Shown here: one piece after another, positions 1 through 7,928 of the stretch
Layout: every line of letters begins with the position of its first letter
How positions within the stretch are numbered: the stretch's first letter is position 1
Assembly (NCBI RefSeq): GCF_009741735.1
Contig: NZ_WHOH01000001.1
Coordinates: 1,674,001-1,738,000, forward strand
Origin: Lentibacillus sp. JNUCC-1
GTDB lineage: Bacteria; Bacillota; Bacilli; Bacillales; Amphibacillaceae
Length of the DNA: 64,000 bases
Direction: 5' to 3'
Made by a program: the position numbers and the translations under genes
Notes under the pieces: generated by a model
The model's database searches: none
The model's input: the letters and a program-made list of their open reading frames with translations, nothing else
Told to the model about the DNA's origin: nothing

Positions 1-867
1 TGTTTTTCCATCCTTACATAAAATTTTAAAATCATCCGCATAGCGAACGAGATAGCCTTCCTTCAGATTAGTACGCTTTTTGGCTAGTGTTTCACCAGTC
101 CTAGATTGAAAAGATTTGGAAAGAGGGAAGAATTCCCACTGTCCCGCAACCCATTGGTCGAGGTCATTCAGCACAACGTTTGCAAGTAAAGTTGATAACA
201 ATCCACCCTGCGGAACGCCTTGAGATGGTGTTCCTTCACCATCTATTTCAGCTTTGAGCATTTTGCCAATACAAGCTAGTACTTTTCGGTCTTGGATTCC
301 CATATTCCATAGTTGCTTAATAAGCAATGTATGGTTAATATGGTCAAAGAATCCCTTTATATCAATGTCCACCACAAAATGAAAATGGGCTTGATTGATT
401 AAAGATTGAATTCTTGCCATGGCGTGATGCGCAGAACGTAATGGTCTAAATCCATAACTATGATTATAGAACTGGGCTTCCGCAATCGGTTCAAGCACTT
501 GTTTAAAACATTGTTGAATGATTCGATCTAATATACAAGGGATGCCGAGGGGTCTCCACTTTCCATTATCTTTTTCAATCCATTTTCGTCTAACCTTTTT
601 CGGACAATAGTTTTCTAGCTGGTTTCGGATTTCCATCATGAGTTTTTCTTCAGACCATTTTTTCATATCACTTATCGTTCTTCTATCCGTTCCAGGTGTC
701 TTAGACCCTTTGTTGGACTTGATAGTACGATAAGCAAGCAAGATATTTTCTCTTGATATGATAACATCGTAAAGATGTGAAAAAGCTTGTTGATTCAAAC
801 TTTTATCATATAAATCCGTAAACGTTTCCGTCATATCGTAGTAATCCCAATATCGTAAAGCTTGCAC
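1..867 (-). CDS. ltrA: Group II intron reverse transcriptase/maturase, C-terminus cut by the window edge
   Basis: Intron-encoded protein that splices its own group II intron RNA and copies it into DNA during retrohoming. Translating the minus strand gives an uninterrupted frame with the N-terminal NILLAYRTIKSNKGSKTPGTD block and, at the window edge, the catalytic YADDFKILC motif of group II reverse transcriptases. The thumb/maturase domain and any endonuclease domain lie outside the window. I chose a GTG start at 867 because AGGAGG lies 9 bases upstream; an ATG at 834 (YDMTETF) is the alternative. The non-coding 5' half of the intron lies immediately upstream at about 868-1575. The family call is firm. 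Whether the protein is intact cannot be judged here. Confidence 0.93.
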   Translation of the reverse strand, partial: MQALRYWDYYDMTETFTDLYDKSLNQQAFSHLYDVIISRENILLAYRTIKSNKGSKTPGTDRRTISDMKKWSEEKLMMEIRNQLENYCPKKVRRKWIEKDNGKWRPLGIPCILDRIIQQCFKQVLEPIAEAQFYNHSYGFRPLRSAHHAMARIQSLINQAHFHFVVDIDIKGFFDHINHTLLIKQLWNMGIQDRKVLACIGKMLKAEIDGEGTPSQGVPQGGLLSTLLANVVLNDLDQWVAGQWEFFPLSKSFQSRTGETLAKKRTNLKEGYLVRYADDFKILCKDGKT

Positions 868-1576
868 TGTGGCATCCCTCCTGTTGGAGTGATGTTCCCA
901 CGTTCCTACCCGACCGGTGCAATGCACGTATGGAAAATAACTTTTCATTTTATTAGACTTGGGGCTGTTCCTCCATTCCCATTACAGGAAATTCATCAGT
1001 CATGCCCCTACCCTCACAAGGATAAATGCCCTTCGGCATAAGTCTTATAGCAAACGTTTCGGATGACAGTCCTTGTTTCAACGTTCCTTGTTTTCCAAGT
1101 CCCTTACAACCTAGCTATCCGTACTGAACTTAGGTGTCCCCTGGAAGCCTGTGAGCTGGATACCGCCTTTGTTCGGTATAGCGTGTTTCATAGGGCGCAT
1201 TTTTACTGCACACCACTCACCCCATCGTTGGATGGGACATAAGTTTCCCTATGTTCAAACTTTAGACCTGTATATTCGGTTATTCGTCAGCTCCATATCT
1301 TTGAAGCCATTCTCACCATATCCAGTTTTTCAGCCGTAGGGCATATCCGTTGGCATACCTTCTCCGTGGGAGTGGCTTCAGCCTTCGTTCTGCCTTATCC
1401 ACCTGTACTTCAAACCCTGTAACCTGTCAGTCACAACGCATGCAGGAGTATTGACGGGATGGTTTTGGGAAACATGGTTCCGTCATTCCCTTCCTTGGTT
1501 GTAAAGTTAGAATTCATTTATGAATTCTCCGCCTTTCACGCTTGGTAGCGTTTATAGCAAAGCTTGTCGCGCGCGC
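868..1576 (-). mobile_element. 5' non-coding part (domains I-III) of the group II intron
   Basis: About 700 bases without a convincing gene lie between the maturase start and the flanking DNA. The minus strand is rich in short GC stems, as expected for intron domain I. The 5' end is placed near 1572-1576, where the minus strand reads GCGCGACAAGCT, close to the GUGYG-type 5' consensus of group II introns. I cannot fix the boundary to the base. A 62-codon plus-strand frame at 1151-1339 is judged spurious, since it lies antisense to intron RNA. Confidence 0.65.
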
Positions 1577-1698
1577 CCGTTAATGGAATTATCCACTTCT
1601 ACTATTAGCTGGTATTGCAGAATATCGTCAATATTCTTCTTAAAGAAGAGTTCAATATCACTTCGCTAATTTATCTACCTGGACCTAGCTGACAGTGA
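1577..1698. other. Intron 5' flank without a recognised gene
   Basis: On the minus strand a stop-to-stop frame of about 38 codons (SDIELFFKKNIDDILQYQLI, then VEVDNSINGRARQAL) runs into the intron. It could be the remnant of a disrupted transposase-like gene, but I cannot identify it. On the plus strand the same DNA carries a GCGCCCGTTA motif that resembles the repeats at 4846 and 5256. Confidence 0.3.
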
Positions 1699-1736
1699 TA
1701 ACAAAACCCCAAGTAACAGCTGCTACTCAGGGTTAA
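1698..1736 (-). terminator. Rho-independent terminator of bdhA
   Basis: An inverted repeat (AACCC..AGTA..CAG against CTG..TACT..GGTT) at 1704-1734 lies directly after the bdhA stop codon. On the minus strand a TTTTGTT tract follows it. Confidence 0.75.
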
Positions 1737-1746
1737 ATAATACATT

Positions 1747-2796
1747 TTATTTCTCACCACTTAATTCAACTACTATTTTTGCTTGTGATTTATCGTTTGT
1801 CAATGCTTCGAATCCATTTTCAACAATATCATCCAATTGAATTTGGTCTGTAATAATTCCCTGTGGTTTTAATTGTCCTGTTCCCATTAAATCTACAGTT
1901 TGTTGGAATGTAGTAGGTGTATATGCGATTGTTGATGTAACTTTTACACCTGTATTTGTAAGCTGTATTGGATTCCATTCAATCTCCCTAGCAAATATAG
2001 ACACAATAACCATTGTTCCACGTGCTCTTGTTGAATCAATTGCTTGTTTAAATGTTGGTGCTACTCCGGCAACTTCAAAGGAAACATCTACTCCATCTGG
2101 AACAATTTCCTTGATCGCTGTAACAGCATCTTGTTCGCTAGAGTTAACGACATGGGTTGCTCCTAATTCTTTTGCTTTCTCAATTCTAGTTTCCGACAAA
2201 TCTAAAGCAATAATCTTGCTGGCACCAGCAGCTTTAGCTGCAATAATTGTCATTAAACCAATTGGACCTGCACCAAATACAGCTACCGTATCACCAAACT
2301 GCAGTTTCCCTTCTTTTACAGCTTGTACGGCAACCGCAGTTGGTTCTACTAAAGCTCCATCCTGTAGTGTTAAAGATTCTGGAAGTAGATAAACGTTATC
2401 TTCCGGTACATTTGCGTATTTAGTAAAACCACCGTCACTGTGAAGACCAATAAAGCTAAACCCATCATAAGGATCAAGGTCTTCCGGCTTATTTCCATAA
2501 GTGATTGTTGGATTAATTGCTACTCTATCGCCAACTTTATATTTTGTCACCTTTGGACCTACTTCTTCAATAACACCTGCAAATTCATGCCCCATGGTTA
2601 GCGGAGCGATTTCTCCAGTTAACGGATCCTCTTTTTCATTTGGTACAAACACCGGTCCCTCTTCATACTCATGTAAATCACTGCCACAAATACCTGCCCA
2701 AGCTACCCTTACTTTAACATCGGTATCTTTCGTTTGTTTTAGTTCTATTTCGTCTACCCGTAAGTCTTTTTTTCCATACCAGACTGCAGCTTTCAT
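1747..2796 (-). CDS. bdhA: (R,R)-butanediol dehydrogenase, zinc-dependent MDR family
   Basis: Predicted cytoplasmic NAD-dependent enzyme that interconverts acetoin and 2,3-butanediol in overflow metabolism. The 349-residue protein is close to the usual 346 of B. subtilis BdhA. The catalytic zinc ligands are visible: Cys37 in GICGSDLHEY, His70-Glu71 in TMGHEF, and Glu151 in GALVEP. The Rossmann motif VFGAGPIGL follows at about 173-181. The insert after GSDLHEY (EGPVFVPNEKEDPLTGE) is typical of BdhA rather than of sorbitol or threonine dehydrogenases. AGGAGG stands 7-8 bases before the ATG. The gene is monocistronic, with its own terminator. An IS256-family element sits only about 110 bp upstream and may have displaced or replaced its promoter. 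Confidence 0.92.
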   Translation of the reverse strand: MKAAVWYGKKDLRVDEIELKQTKDTDVKVRVAWAGICGSDLHEYEEGPVFVPNEKEDPLTGEIAPLTMGHEFAGVIEEVGPKVTKYKVGDRVAINPTITYGNKPEDLDPYDGFSFIGLHSDGGFTKYANVPEDNVYLLPESLTLQDGALVEPTAVAVQAVKEGKLQFGDTVAVFGAGPIGLMTIIAAKAAGASKIIALDLSETRIEKAKELGATHVVNSSEQDAVTAIKEIVPDGVDVSFEVAGVAPTFKQAIDSTRARGTMVIVSIFAREIEWNPIQLTNTGVKVTSTIAYTPTTFQQTVDLMGTGQLKPQGIITDQIQLDDIVENGFEALTNDKSQAKIVVELSGEK

Positions 2797-2898
2797 TGGA
2801 TATTACCTCCTGCTTAATTAGTAGAAAATAGTTATAAGAATACTATATTGAAGGAATAATCAATATTAATTCCTATGATTTTATTATACTATTGATTT

Positions 2899-2906
2899 TT
2901 CCAACC
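2899..2906. repeat. Left 8-bp target-site duplication (TTCCAACC) of the IS256-family element
   Basis: TTCCAACC occurs at 2899-2906 and again at 4532-4539, directly abutting the two inverted-repeat ends. Eight to nine bases is the usual IS256-family duplication length, so the insertion looks intact and fairly recent. Confidence 0.85.
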
Positions 2907-4531
2907 GGGTGTGTCAATAATTTTGTGTAAATGACCCTGTTCTGGTAGAACGGCTAGCTGATAGATAAATTCAGAAAAAATTTCTTTTTGTATAAATTGC
3001 TCTGAGTCACAGCACAGCTGTTTGTCCTTGACCATGTTGCCTCTTCTTTTCGATTCGTTGTGTTGGGTTCAGGGTTCCCGACCGGCGAGAGCGTAGAAAG
3101 AGATCGGGCGTTGTACGCTGGGTGTGCGGATGGAGCCCTTAGGGCTTTATTTTTGCCATCTCTCCATTCGTGCACCACCACGACCGCGAAACATGGTCAA
3201 GGATGGCGGACTTGAGATTAAGCCTGCACTTGTTGATCTTCAAACATATGCAGTAATTCTGGCTTAGCTTGATCAAATCCCCTGTGGCAACGGATGCCGA
3301 ATTTTTGATTATAATCTAAGAATTGAGTAACCAGGAATCGCTCCAGGGCATCTTCGTTGGGAAATTGTTCTTTTCGCTTCACGTATCGCTTAATTTCCTT
3401 ATTAAACGCTTCGATGAGATTGGTTGAGTAAATACTACGGCGAATGGAAGCAGGGAAATCATAAAACGTTAATAGCTGTTCGTTCCCAACCACCGCGTCA
3501 ATCACACGTGGATAAATCTTTTTCCATTTGTCCTGGAATGCATTCAAAGCATCTACGGCTTCGTCCCGATCTTTGGCTTGGTAGACGTTTTTAAAATCAT
3601 CCAGAATGGCTGGGCGGTCTTTCACCCGCACTTTACTGGCAATGTTGCGGGCAACATGAACACAGCAGACCTGATGCTTGGCTTTTGGATAAACACGGTG
3701 AATGGCGTCCGTCATGCCGGGTAAACCGTCCGAAATGAATAGAAGGACTTGTTCCAATCCTCTCGCTTGTAGGTGTTGGATCATTTCTTCCCAAACATGC
3801 GTCGATTCTGTTGGTGCGATGGTGAAGTCTAGGACTTCTTTCGTTCCTTCCTCAGTAATGCCGATGGCAATATAAACGGCTTCCTTTTCAACCGTTTGAC
3901 GACGAATGGGAATGTGCGTTGCATCCAGATAGATGCAGACATATCGTTTCTCCAGTTTCCGTTCATGAAAAGCCTGTACATCTTCCGCAACCAGCTGTGT
4001 GAAGTTGGATACGGTTTGTCTGGAATAATGATGTCCATACATTCGCTCCATCAAATCTGCAATTTCATCGGTTGTGATACCTTTTTCATAAAGATGAATG
4101 ACAAACTGTTCCAACGTGTCATTGGAACGCTGATACGGAGCGAGAGTTTCCGGTTGGAATTCACCATTTCGATCTCTGGGGATCGCAAGCTGAAGTTCAC
4201 CATATTCTGTTTTAAAGGTGCGATCGTAGAATCCGTTCCGTGAGTTACCGGAATGGAATCCTTCGCGGGCATAGGGTTCATAATCCAGAAAAGCAGTTAG
4301 TTCATGTTTTAACAACTGATTAACCGCTGTTTCAAGATGGCGACGAAAAACCTCTTCAATGTCTTGTTTTTGGGCTAGTGCTTCGATTAAATCTGTAGTA
4401 AGATGGTTCATAGGGAAGACCTCTTTTCTGTGAATGTTGTCGCTAACTCTATTCTACAGAAAGGGGCTTCCTTTTTTAAATGAAGATCGTTTAATCGTCA
4501 TTTCTATTTACACAAACTATTTTACACTCTC
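2907..4531 (-). mobile_element. Complete IS256-family insertion sequence, about 1.6 kb
   Basis: The element is bounded by imperfect 26-bp terminal inverted repeats: left 2907-2932 ending TTTTGTGTAAAT, right 4531-4506 read on the minus strand ending TTTGTGTAAAT, 20 of 26 matching. It carries one transposase gene (3218-4411). It is longer than a typical IS256 because about 300 bp of non-coding DNA follows the transposase. That tail contains a perfect 14-bp inverted repeat, TCCTTGACCATGTT at 3025-3038 and its complement at 3190-3203. It also contains a plus-strand terminator-like AGCCCTTAGGGCT stem followed by TTATTTTT near 3133-3154. Confidence 0.9.
3218..4411 (-). CDS. IS256-family (MULE-type) transposase
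   Basis: DDE transposase that mobilises the surrounding element by a copy-out, circle-forming pathway (established for IS256). It is 397 residues and full length for the family. The catalytic triad is visible as Asp163 (YLDATHIPIRR), Asp228 (FISDGLPGM) and Glu334 (STNLIEAFNKEIKR). The conserved CCVHVARN block lies between the second Asp and the Glu. The N-terminal third contains the helix-turn-helix-like DNA-binding region. No internal stop or frameshift is present, so the enzyme may be active. It is the only gene inside the 2907-4531 element. Confidence 0.95.
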   Translation of the reverse strand: MNHLTTDLIEALAQKQDIEEVFRRHLETAVNQLLKHELTAFLDYEPYAREGFHSGNSRNGFYDRTFKTEYGELQLAIPRDRNGEFQPETLAPYQRSNDTLEQFVIHLYEKGITTDEIADLMERMYGHHYSRQTVSNFTQLVAEDVQAFHERKLEKRYVCIYLDATHIPIRRQTVEKEAVYIAIGITEEGTKEVLDFTIAPTESTHVWEEMIQHLQARGLEQVLLFISDGLPGMTDAIHRVYPKAKHQVCCVHVARNIASKVRVKDRPAILDDFKNVYQAKDRDEAVDALNAFQDKWKKIYPRVIDAVVGNEQLLTFYDFPASIRRSIYSTNLIEAFNKEIKRYVKRKEQFPNEDALERFLVTQFLDYNQKFGIRCHRGFDQAKPELLHMFEDQQVQA

Positions 4532-4986
4532 TTCCAACCTTCTATTAAATAGACTTTAATTTCTAACCAAATACACATATCTCATTAACAGTTTTGCGAT
4601 TGTTTATTTTAATTCGGTGGCATGGTTTATTCTCGGGTCTTTGTTCATATAATTTTACCATTCCACGATATTTACCTTTTTACTTATCCAGTTTATTCAG
4701 TGAACTTTTATTTAACCGTACAAATATCATAAGAAGAATTCCCCCTCATCTGAATCTCTTTTTATTTTCATCGTATATGGATTATTTTATTCAATAATAT
4801 GACCCTTATATATGATGCTCACGCTAATCCTTATTCAAGAATGGCGCCCGTTTGTTTAAGTATATTTGTTCACAAACTTAAAGGTTTTAAGACCTGCCTC
4901 TTTTCTTTCTCTCAGTTATTTTTTAGAGTATAAGTTTAAATGCCTTTACAAATAATACTCCTATAACAAATTAGGGGGTTAATAAA
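4532..4986. other. AT-rich intergenic region downstream of the IS element
   Basis: It begins with the right target duplication TTCCAACC (4532-4539). I see no supported gene. A degenerate repeat copy (GCGCCCGTTTGTTTAAGTAT) lies near 4847, and the leader of the following small gene occupies the last 60 bases. Confidence 0.5.
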
Positions 4987-5190
4987 ATGGCAGAAGCACC
5001 CACAAGTAATAATGCTATGAGCACAAGTAATAATGGAATGAGTACATCTAATAAGATAAACCTTTCAGGTCTTGGTATTGGAGCAATTGTACTAACCACT
5101 GTTTATACGGCGGTTTTGGCTTCGCAGTTAATGGCTACCAAGCATAAAGTCAATTACCTTTATTACAAAGAATTAACACAAAGTAAATAG
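4987..5190 (+). CDS. Small single-pass membrane protein of unknown function (67 aa)
   Basis: I do not recognise this gene. The N-terminus is hydrophilic and made of near-repeats (TSNNAMSTSNNGMSTSNK). A hydrophobic segment follows at about residues 27-48 (LSGLGIGAIVLTTVYTAVLA), then a short basic tail. A ribosome binding site (TTAGGGGG) lies about 10 bases before the ATG, and a clear terminator follows 10 bases after the stop, so it is a self-contained transcription unit. It lies between two degenerate direct repeats (4846-4875 and 5256-5285) and next to a tyrosine recombinase gene. It could be a small cargo gene, a bacteriocin-like peptide or a toxin. None of these can be decided from sequence. 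Confidence 0.7.
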   Translation: MAEAPTSNNAMSTSNNGMSTSNKINLSGLGIGAIVLTTVYTAVLASQLMATKHKVNYLYYKELTQSK

Positions 5191-5199
5191 CGAATTATA

Positions 5200-5227
5200 G
5201 ACGGTGCTTTTTTCACCGTCTTTTATT
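5200..5227 (+). terminator. Terminator of the 67-aa membrane peptide gene
   Basis: GACGGTG and CACCGTC form a 7-bp stem around a CTTTTTT loop, followed by TTTTATTT. Confidence 0.85.
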
Positions 5228-5437
5228 TAAATAAAACAGAATCTGAACTAACCTGCCCGTTACTTTAAGTACATTTCTTCACAATCACCATTTATCCTAA
5301 CATAAAAAATCCATTTGCTTTACGAGCGTTGCTAAACAAACTGGCCCGATTGTGGAACTATAAAACCGTAAACCTATACTCTTATCATAACTTATTTTCC
5401 CAGTAACGTAAATGTTCAGTTATTTTTTAATTGAGTA
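5228..5437. other. Intergenic DNA with two degenerate repeat copies
   Basis: There is no gene. GCCCGTTACTTTAAGTAC at about 5256 and GGCCCGATTGTGGAACTATA at about 5342 resemble the motif at 4847 and the one at 1574. They lie between the small peptide gene and the 3' end of the recombinase gene. Confidence 0.4.
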
Positions 5438-6280
5438 TTAAAAGTATTTACTATAAAAATCATGTCTTAATTTCCCACTCAAATGTGCATAGATCCTCGT
5501 TGTTTCACTCTTTTCATGACCAAGAAGGCTTTGAATCACTTCTAGAGGCGCGCCGTTGTCCACCATATGGGTTGCATAACTATGACGCAGTTGGTGAGGG
5601 TGAATCGCTTTTTTAATTCCAGAGCGGTTTGAAATACGCTTAATAATGTATCTCACGGTGTCTATGCTCATGCGCCTTTTAGGGTTACGCTCTGTCACAA
5701 ATAAACAGGATTCGTCGTCATCACGTTCTTCCAGGTACCTTTTCAGCCAAATCGCACAGCGTATGTTAAAATAAACTTCTCTTTCCTTATCACCCTTCCC
5801 GTGCACAATTACTGAGTTTCCCATGAAGTTAATATCATCTTTATTCAACTTCACAACTTCTCCTATTCTGCAGCCAGTCGAATAAAAAAATTCAAATAGA
5901 GCCTTTTCCATTGTTGTCTGACAGCTCTCACGCAAATGCTCAATTTCGTGTTCAGAAAGGAACTTTGGAATACGCTGCCCTAACTTAGGTTCCTTTAACT
6001 TCGAAGCCGGATTCTTTAAAATGTAGCCTTCTTCATGTGCCCATTTAAAAAGAGATTTAATGAATCGTATACGATGACCTAAACTAGACGGCTGCAAATG
6101 ATCCCCACGTTCAAAAAGGTATTGCTTTAAATTGTCCGTTGTGAATTTTTCCATTTGAAGCTCATCGAAATAACGTTTTAAAAGTCTATATTGATATCCA
6201 TACATTTTAAGCGTAAGCGGGGAATAACCTTCAATTCGTTTATCAGACTGATACTTTTCCCATGCCTCTGATAGTAGCAT
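5438..6280 (-). CDS. Tyrosine recombinase/integrase, XerC/XerD-like
   Basis: Site-specific recombinase that cleaves DNA through a tyrosine and exchanges strands without ATP. All catalytic residues are present (280-residue numbering): Arg138 in STGCRIGEV, Lys162 in VHGKGDKER, His229 and Arg232 in HPHQLRHSYATHM, His255 in LLGHEKSETT and nucleophile Tyr264 in RIYAHLS. The N-terminal SAM-like core-binding domain covers about residues 1-95. A GTG nine bases upstream is also in frame, but GGGAG is properly spaced (about 10 bases) only for the ATG at 6280. The length is that of stand-alone Xer-type enzymes. The gene is probably not the housekeeping XerC/XerD, because it sits among IS elements and repeats. 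Confidence 0.9.
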   Translation of the reverse strand: MLLSEAWEKYQSDKRIEGYSPLTLKMYGYQYRLLKRYFDELQMEKFTTDNLKQYLFERGDHLQPSSLGHRIRFIKSLFKWAHEEGYILKNPASKLKEPKLGQRIPKFLSEHEIEHLRESCQTTMEKALFEFFYSTGCRIGEVVKLNKDDINFMGNSVIVHGKGDKEREVYFNIRCAIWLKRYLEERDDDESCLFVTERNPKRRMSIDTVRYIIKRISNRSGIKKAIHPHQLRHSYATHMVDNGAPLEVIQSLLGHEKSETTRIYAHLSGKLRHDFYSKYF

Positions 6281-6370
6281 ATTTTTCACACTCCCATACT
6301 ATTAATCAATTAACTTGATTACAGTATGGACTGGATGTAGAGCGGTTATTCAACAATCGGAATACGCCGC

Positions 6371-6571
6371 TTAATAGTACGTACCCTTGAATTTCTCTGG
6401 TTTTTTTACATAGCTTTCGATAATCAAACCGCACTGAGAACAGATAAGATGCTCAACTTCCTCACCGAAGCTTACTTTACCGTTCGGAATAATAGTCCCC
6501 ATCCCCGTTTGCTTCCCTCGGCCTAATTCCGTCTCACCACATTTTGGACACTCTGTTATTTTCATAGACAA
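6371..6571 (-). CDS. Small zinc-ribbon protein (66 aa)
   Basis: Two CxxC knuckles, CPKCG near residue 8 and CSQCG near residue 44, predict a single zinc ribbon. The C-terminus PEKFKGTYY resembles the PEKFRK end of the frameshifted zinc-ribbon gene at 11496, so the two look like paralogues. The start is taken as TTG at 6571 because AGGAGA lies about 10 bases upstream. The in-frame ATG at 6565 would be spaced too far from it. Its role is unknown; such short ribbons occur in many Bacilli without an assigned function. It is a single gene lying between the recombinase and rlmH, all on the minus strand. Confidence 0.75.
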   Translation of the reverse strand: MSMKITECPKCGETELGRGKQTGMGTIIPNGKVSFGEEVEHLICSQCGLIIESYVKKPEKFKGTYY

Positions 6572-6626
6572 TTTCTATCGGTCTCCTTTCTCATATAAAA
6601 ATGGAGAATGCCTTTCGCTTTGCATT

Positions 6627-7106
6627 TTACTTATGATAAGGTTCTCCCCTATTAATCCGAAAAGCCCGATACACCTGCTCCAGCAATACCAACCGCATCA
6701 ACTGGTGTGGGAAGGTCATTTTGGAAAATGACAAGGCGTAGTCACTCCGGCTCTGAACAGCTTCACTCAGTCCAAGTGATCCTCCGATGACGAAGGCGAT
6801 TTTGCTGTTGCCGTATGTGGCCAGGGTGTCGAATTTTTTGGCGAGTTGTTCGGATGTGGGCATGGTGCCGTTGATCTCCAGGGTAATGACGTACGTGTCG
6901 GGCTGGATGTGGTTCATGATGCGGGTACCTTCTTTGTCTTTGACAGTGGTGGCTTCGGCATCTGAAAGGTTCTCGGGTGCTTTTTCATCAGGGACTTCAA
7001 TGATCTCGACTTTGGCGTAGGTGCTGAGGCGTTTCATGTATTCCTGGATGCCTTGTTTCAGATACTTTTCCTTTAGTTTTCCGACGGTGATGATTTGAAT
7101 TTTCAT
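6627..7106 (-). CDS. rlmH: 23S rRNA pseudouridine-1915 N3-methyltransferase RlmH (YydA)
   Basis: SPOUT-class methyltransferase that uses S-adenosylmethionine to methylate pseudouridine 1915 in helix 69 of 23S rRNA on assembled ribosomes. The 159-residue protein has the family length. It starts [15 protein letters not shown], carries the knotted SAM-binding motif [13 protein letters not shown] near residue 105, and ends in the conserved INRGEPYHK. The frame is open further upstream, but AAAGGA eight bases before the ATG at 7106 fixes the start. In B. subtilis it lies next to the wal/htr block. Here it is about 30 kb away from htrA, so the intervening accessory region appears to have been inserted or rearranged between them. 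Confidence 0.96.
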   Translation of the reverse strand: MKIQIITVGKLKEKYLKQGIQEYMKRLSTYAKVEIIEVPDEKAPENLSDAEATTVKDKEGTRIMNHIQPDTYVITLEINGTMPTSEQLAKKFDTLATYGNSKIAFVIGGSLGLSEAVQSRSDYALSFSKMTFPHQLMRLVLLEQVYRAFRINRGEPYHK

Positions 7107-7214
7107 AGGTATCGTCCTTTGTGGATTGGATTGGTGGTTGTTAGGTTTATCATACATGAATTTGGGTGGGATTTCTCGCTTGGGGAGGTCACTTGGACAT
7201 AGGTGTCTGGCTTT

Positions 7215-7385
7215 GATGGGAGAAGGCTATCCGGGAAGTTTTGGGTTGTATCGCTGGAGTTTCTACGTTTATCAATGGCGTTTGCTGTTCAATCGCTGGA
7301 GTTTTGGTGATAATCATGAAAGTTTAGCCTTGTATCAGGGAAGTTGGCGTGTTTATTTGTGGCGTTCACGTATGTTAAGCTTAGC
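7215..7385. repeat. Degenerate 21-bp tandem array (about 7-8 units)
   Basis: Units begin TATC or AATC every 21 bases: TATCCGGGAAGTTTTGGG, TATCGCTGGAGTTTCTAC, TATCAATGGCGTTTGCTG, AATCGCTGGAGTTTTGGT, AATCATGAAAGTTTAGCC, TATCAGGGAAGTTGGCG, TATTTGTGGCGTTCACG. The consensus is TATCnnnGGnGTTTnnnnnnT. Because 21 is a multiple of three, the array makes an artefactual open frame (7126-7407, with a seven-residue W/Y/F periodicity). I do not consider that frame a gene. Confidence 0.7.
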
Positions 7386-7432
7386 AAAAGAACTTCTACC
7401 CTTCTGATCTTCTAAAGGAAGGAGCAAACAAC

Positions 7433-7693
7433 TTGGAACCGTTTTTGGCACTAGTCTTAGCAACCATAGTGATTGTACTTCTTTCATTGATGGCCCACAC
7501 ACTTAAGAAAAAGCTACTTTTCCCGGTTGGGGCGGTTGTCTTGAGTGTGGTTCTGTATGTCGTTGGTTATGTGAATGATGGTTGGACAGGACTTGGATTT
7601 GCAGTGGCCAGTGTTATATTGATTGGTGCGGCAGTGGCCGCTGCAGGTATCATTTTGATGTGGTGGCTGATCGTGAAAGAATATAAGAAATAA
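7433..7693 (+). CDS. YesK-like small integral membrane protein (86 aa)
   Basis: The protein consists of three predicted transmembrane helices, at about residues 2-20, 28-47 and 54-80, with almost no soluble part. It ends in a short basic tail (VKEYKK). I chose the TTG start at 7433 because AAGGAAGGAG lies about 10 bases upstream and no ATG is usefully placed. Its pattern resembles the YesK family of small Bacillus membrane proteins, of unknown function. I am moderately sure it is a gene and unsure of the family. It is transcribed away from rlmH and from the toxin locus that follows. Confidence 0.65.
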   Translation: MEPFLALVLATIVIVLLSLMAHTLKKKLLFPVGAVVLSVVLYVVGYVNDGWTGLGFAVASVILIGAAVAAAGIILMWWLIVKEYKK

Positions 7694-7743
7694 ATGCCTG
7701 ACCTTAGCACAAGGGGTATTATAATTCACATTAGCGGTTCACG

Positions 7744-7771
7744 TGTACACCACAACTTTTTGTGGTATAGT
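7744..7771 (+). promoter_or_regulatory. Putative promoter of the antitoxin RNA
   Basis: TGTACA (7744-7749), a 16-base spacer and an extended -10 (TGGTATAGT, 7764-7771) direct transcription rightwards into the short RNA that ends at the shared terminator at 7882-7928. A CCACAA/TTGTGG palindrome fills the spacer. Confidence 0.45.
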
Positions 7772-7777
7772 ACACAT

Positions 7778-7928
7778 AAGACATAGTGTTTTGTATACAA
7801 TATTAAAAACCGTCCCATGTTGGTGCATGGAACGGTTCCAATAGACCAACCCCATCAAGAGGGGGAAGGCACTGGTTTAAGAATAATCCCTCAAAAGCGC
7901 CTGGACAGCACATGAGGGATTATTTTTT
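7778..7928 (+). ncRNA. Candidate antisense antitoxin RNA of a type I toxin-antitoxin pair
   Basis: A plus-strand transcript of about 150 nt is predicted between the promoter at 7744-7771 and the stem-loop AATAATCCCTCA/TGAGGGATTATT followed by TTTTT. It has no coding capacity. It converges on the tiny holin-like peptide gene at 7920-7997 and would overlap its mRNA by tens of bases through the terminator arm. That is the arrangement of RatA/TxpA-type pairs in B. subtilis. Internal stems (CCGTCCCATG paired with CATGGAACGG) support a structured RNA. The assignment is inferred, not proven. Confidence 0.55.
7882..7928. terminator. Bidirectional terminator shared by toxin mRNA and antisense RNA
   Basis: A 12-bp perfect stem (AATAATCCCTCA at 7882-7893, complement at 7913-7924) is followed on the plus strand by TTTTT. 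The minus strand also has a partial T tract. Confidence 0.85.

Noticed and set aside
1151..1339. Plus-strand open frame of 62 codons
   Set aside because: It lies antisense to the group II intron RNA, has no ribosome site and shows no domain.
2954..3181. Minus-strand frame of 75 codons after the IS256 transposase
   Set aside because: No ribosome site and no family similarity. The region is better explained as the structured non-coding tail of the element.
4594..4797. Plus-strand frame of 67 codons
   Set aside because: No ribosome site and no recognisable motif in AT-rich intergenic DNA.
7126..7407. Plus-strand frame of 93 codons
   Set aside because: Created by the 21-bp tandem array. The ATG overlaps the rlmH leader and there is no ribosome site.
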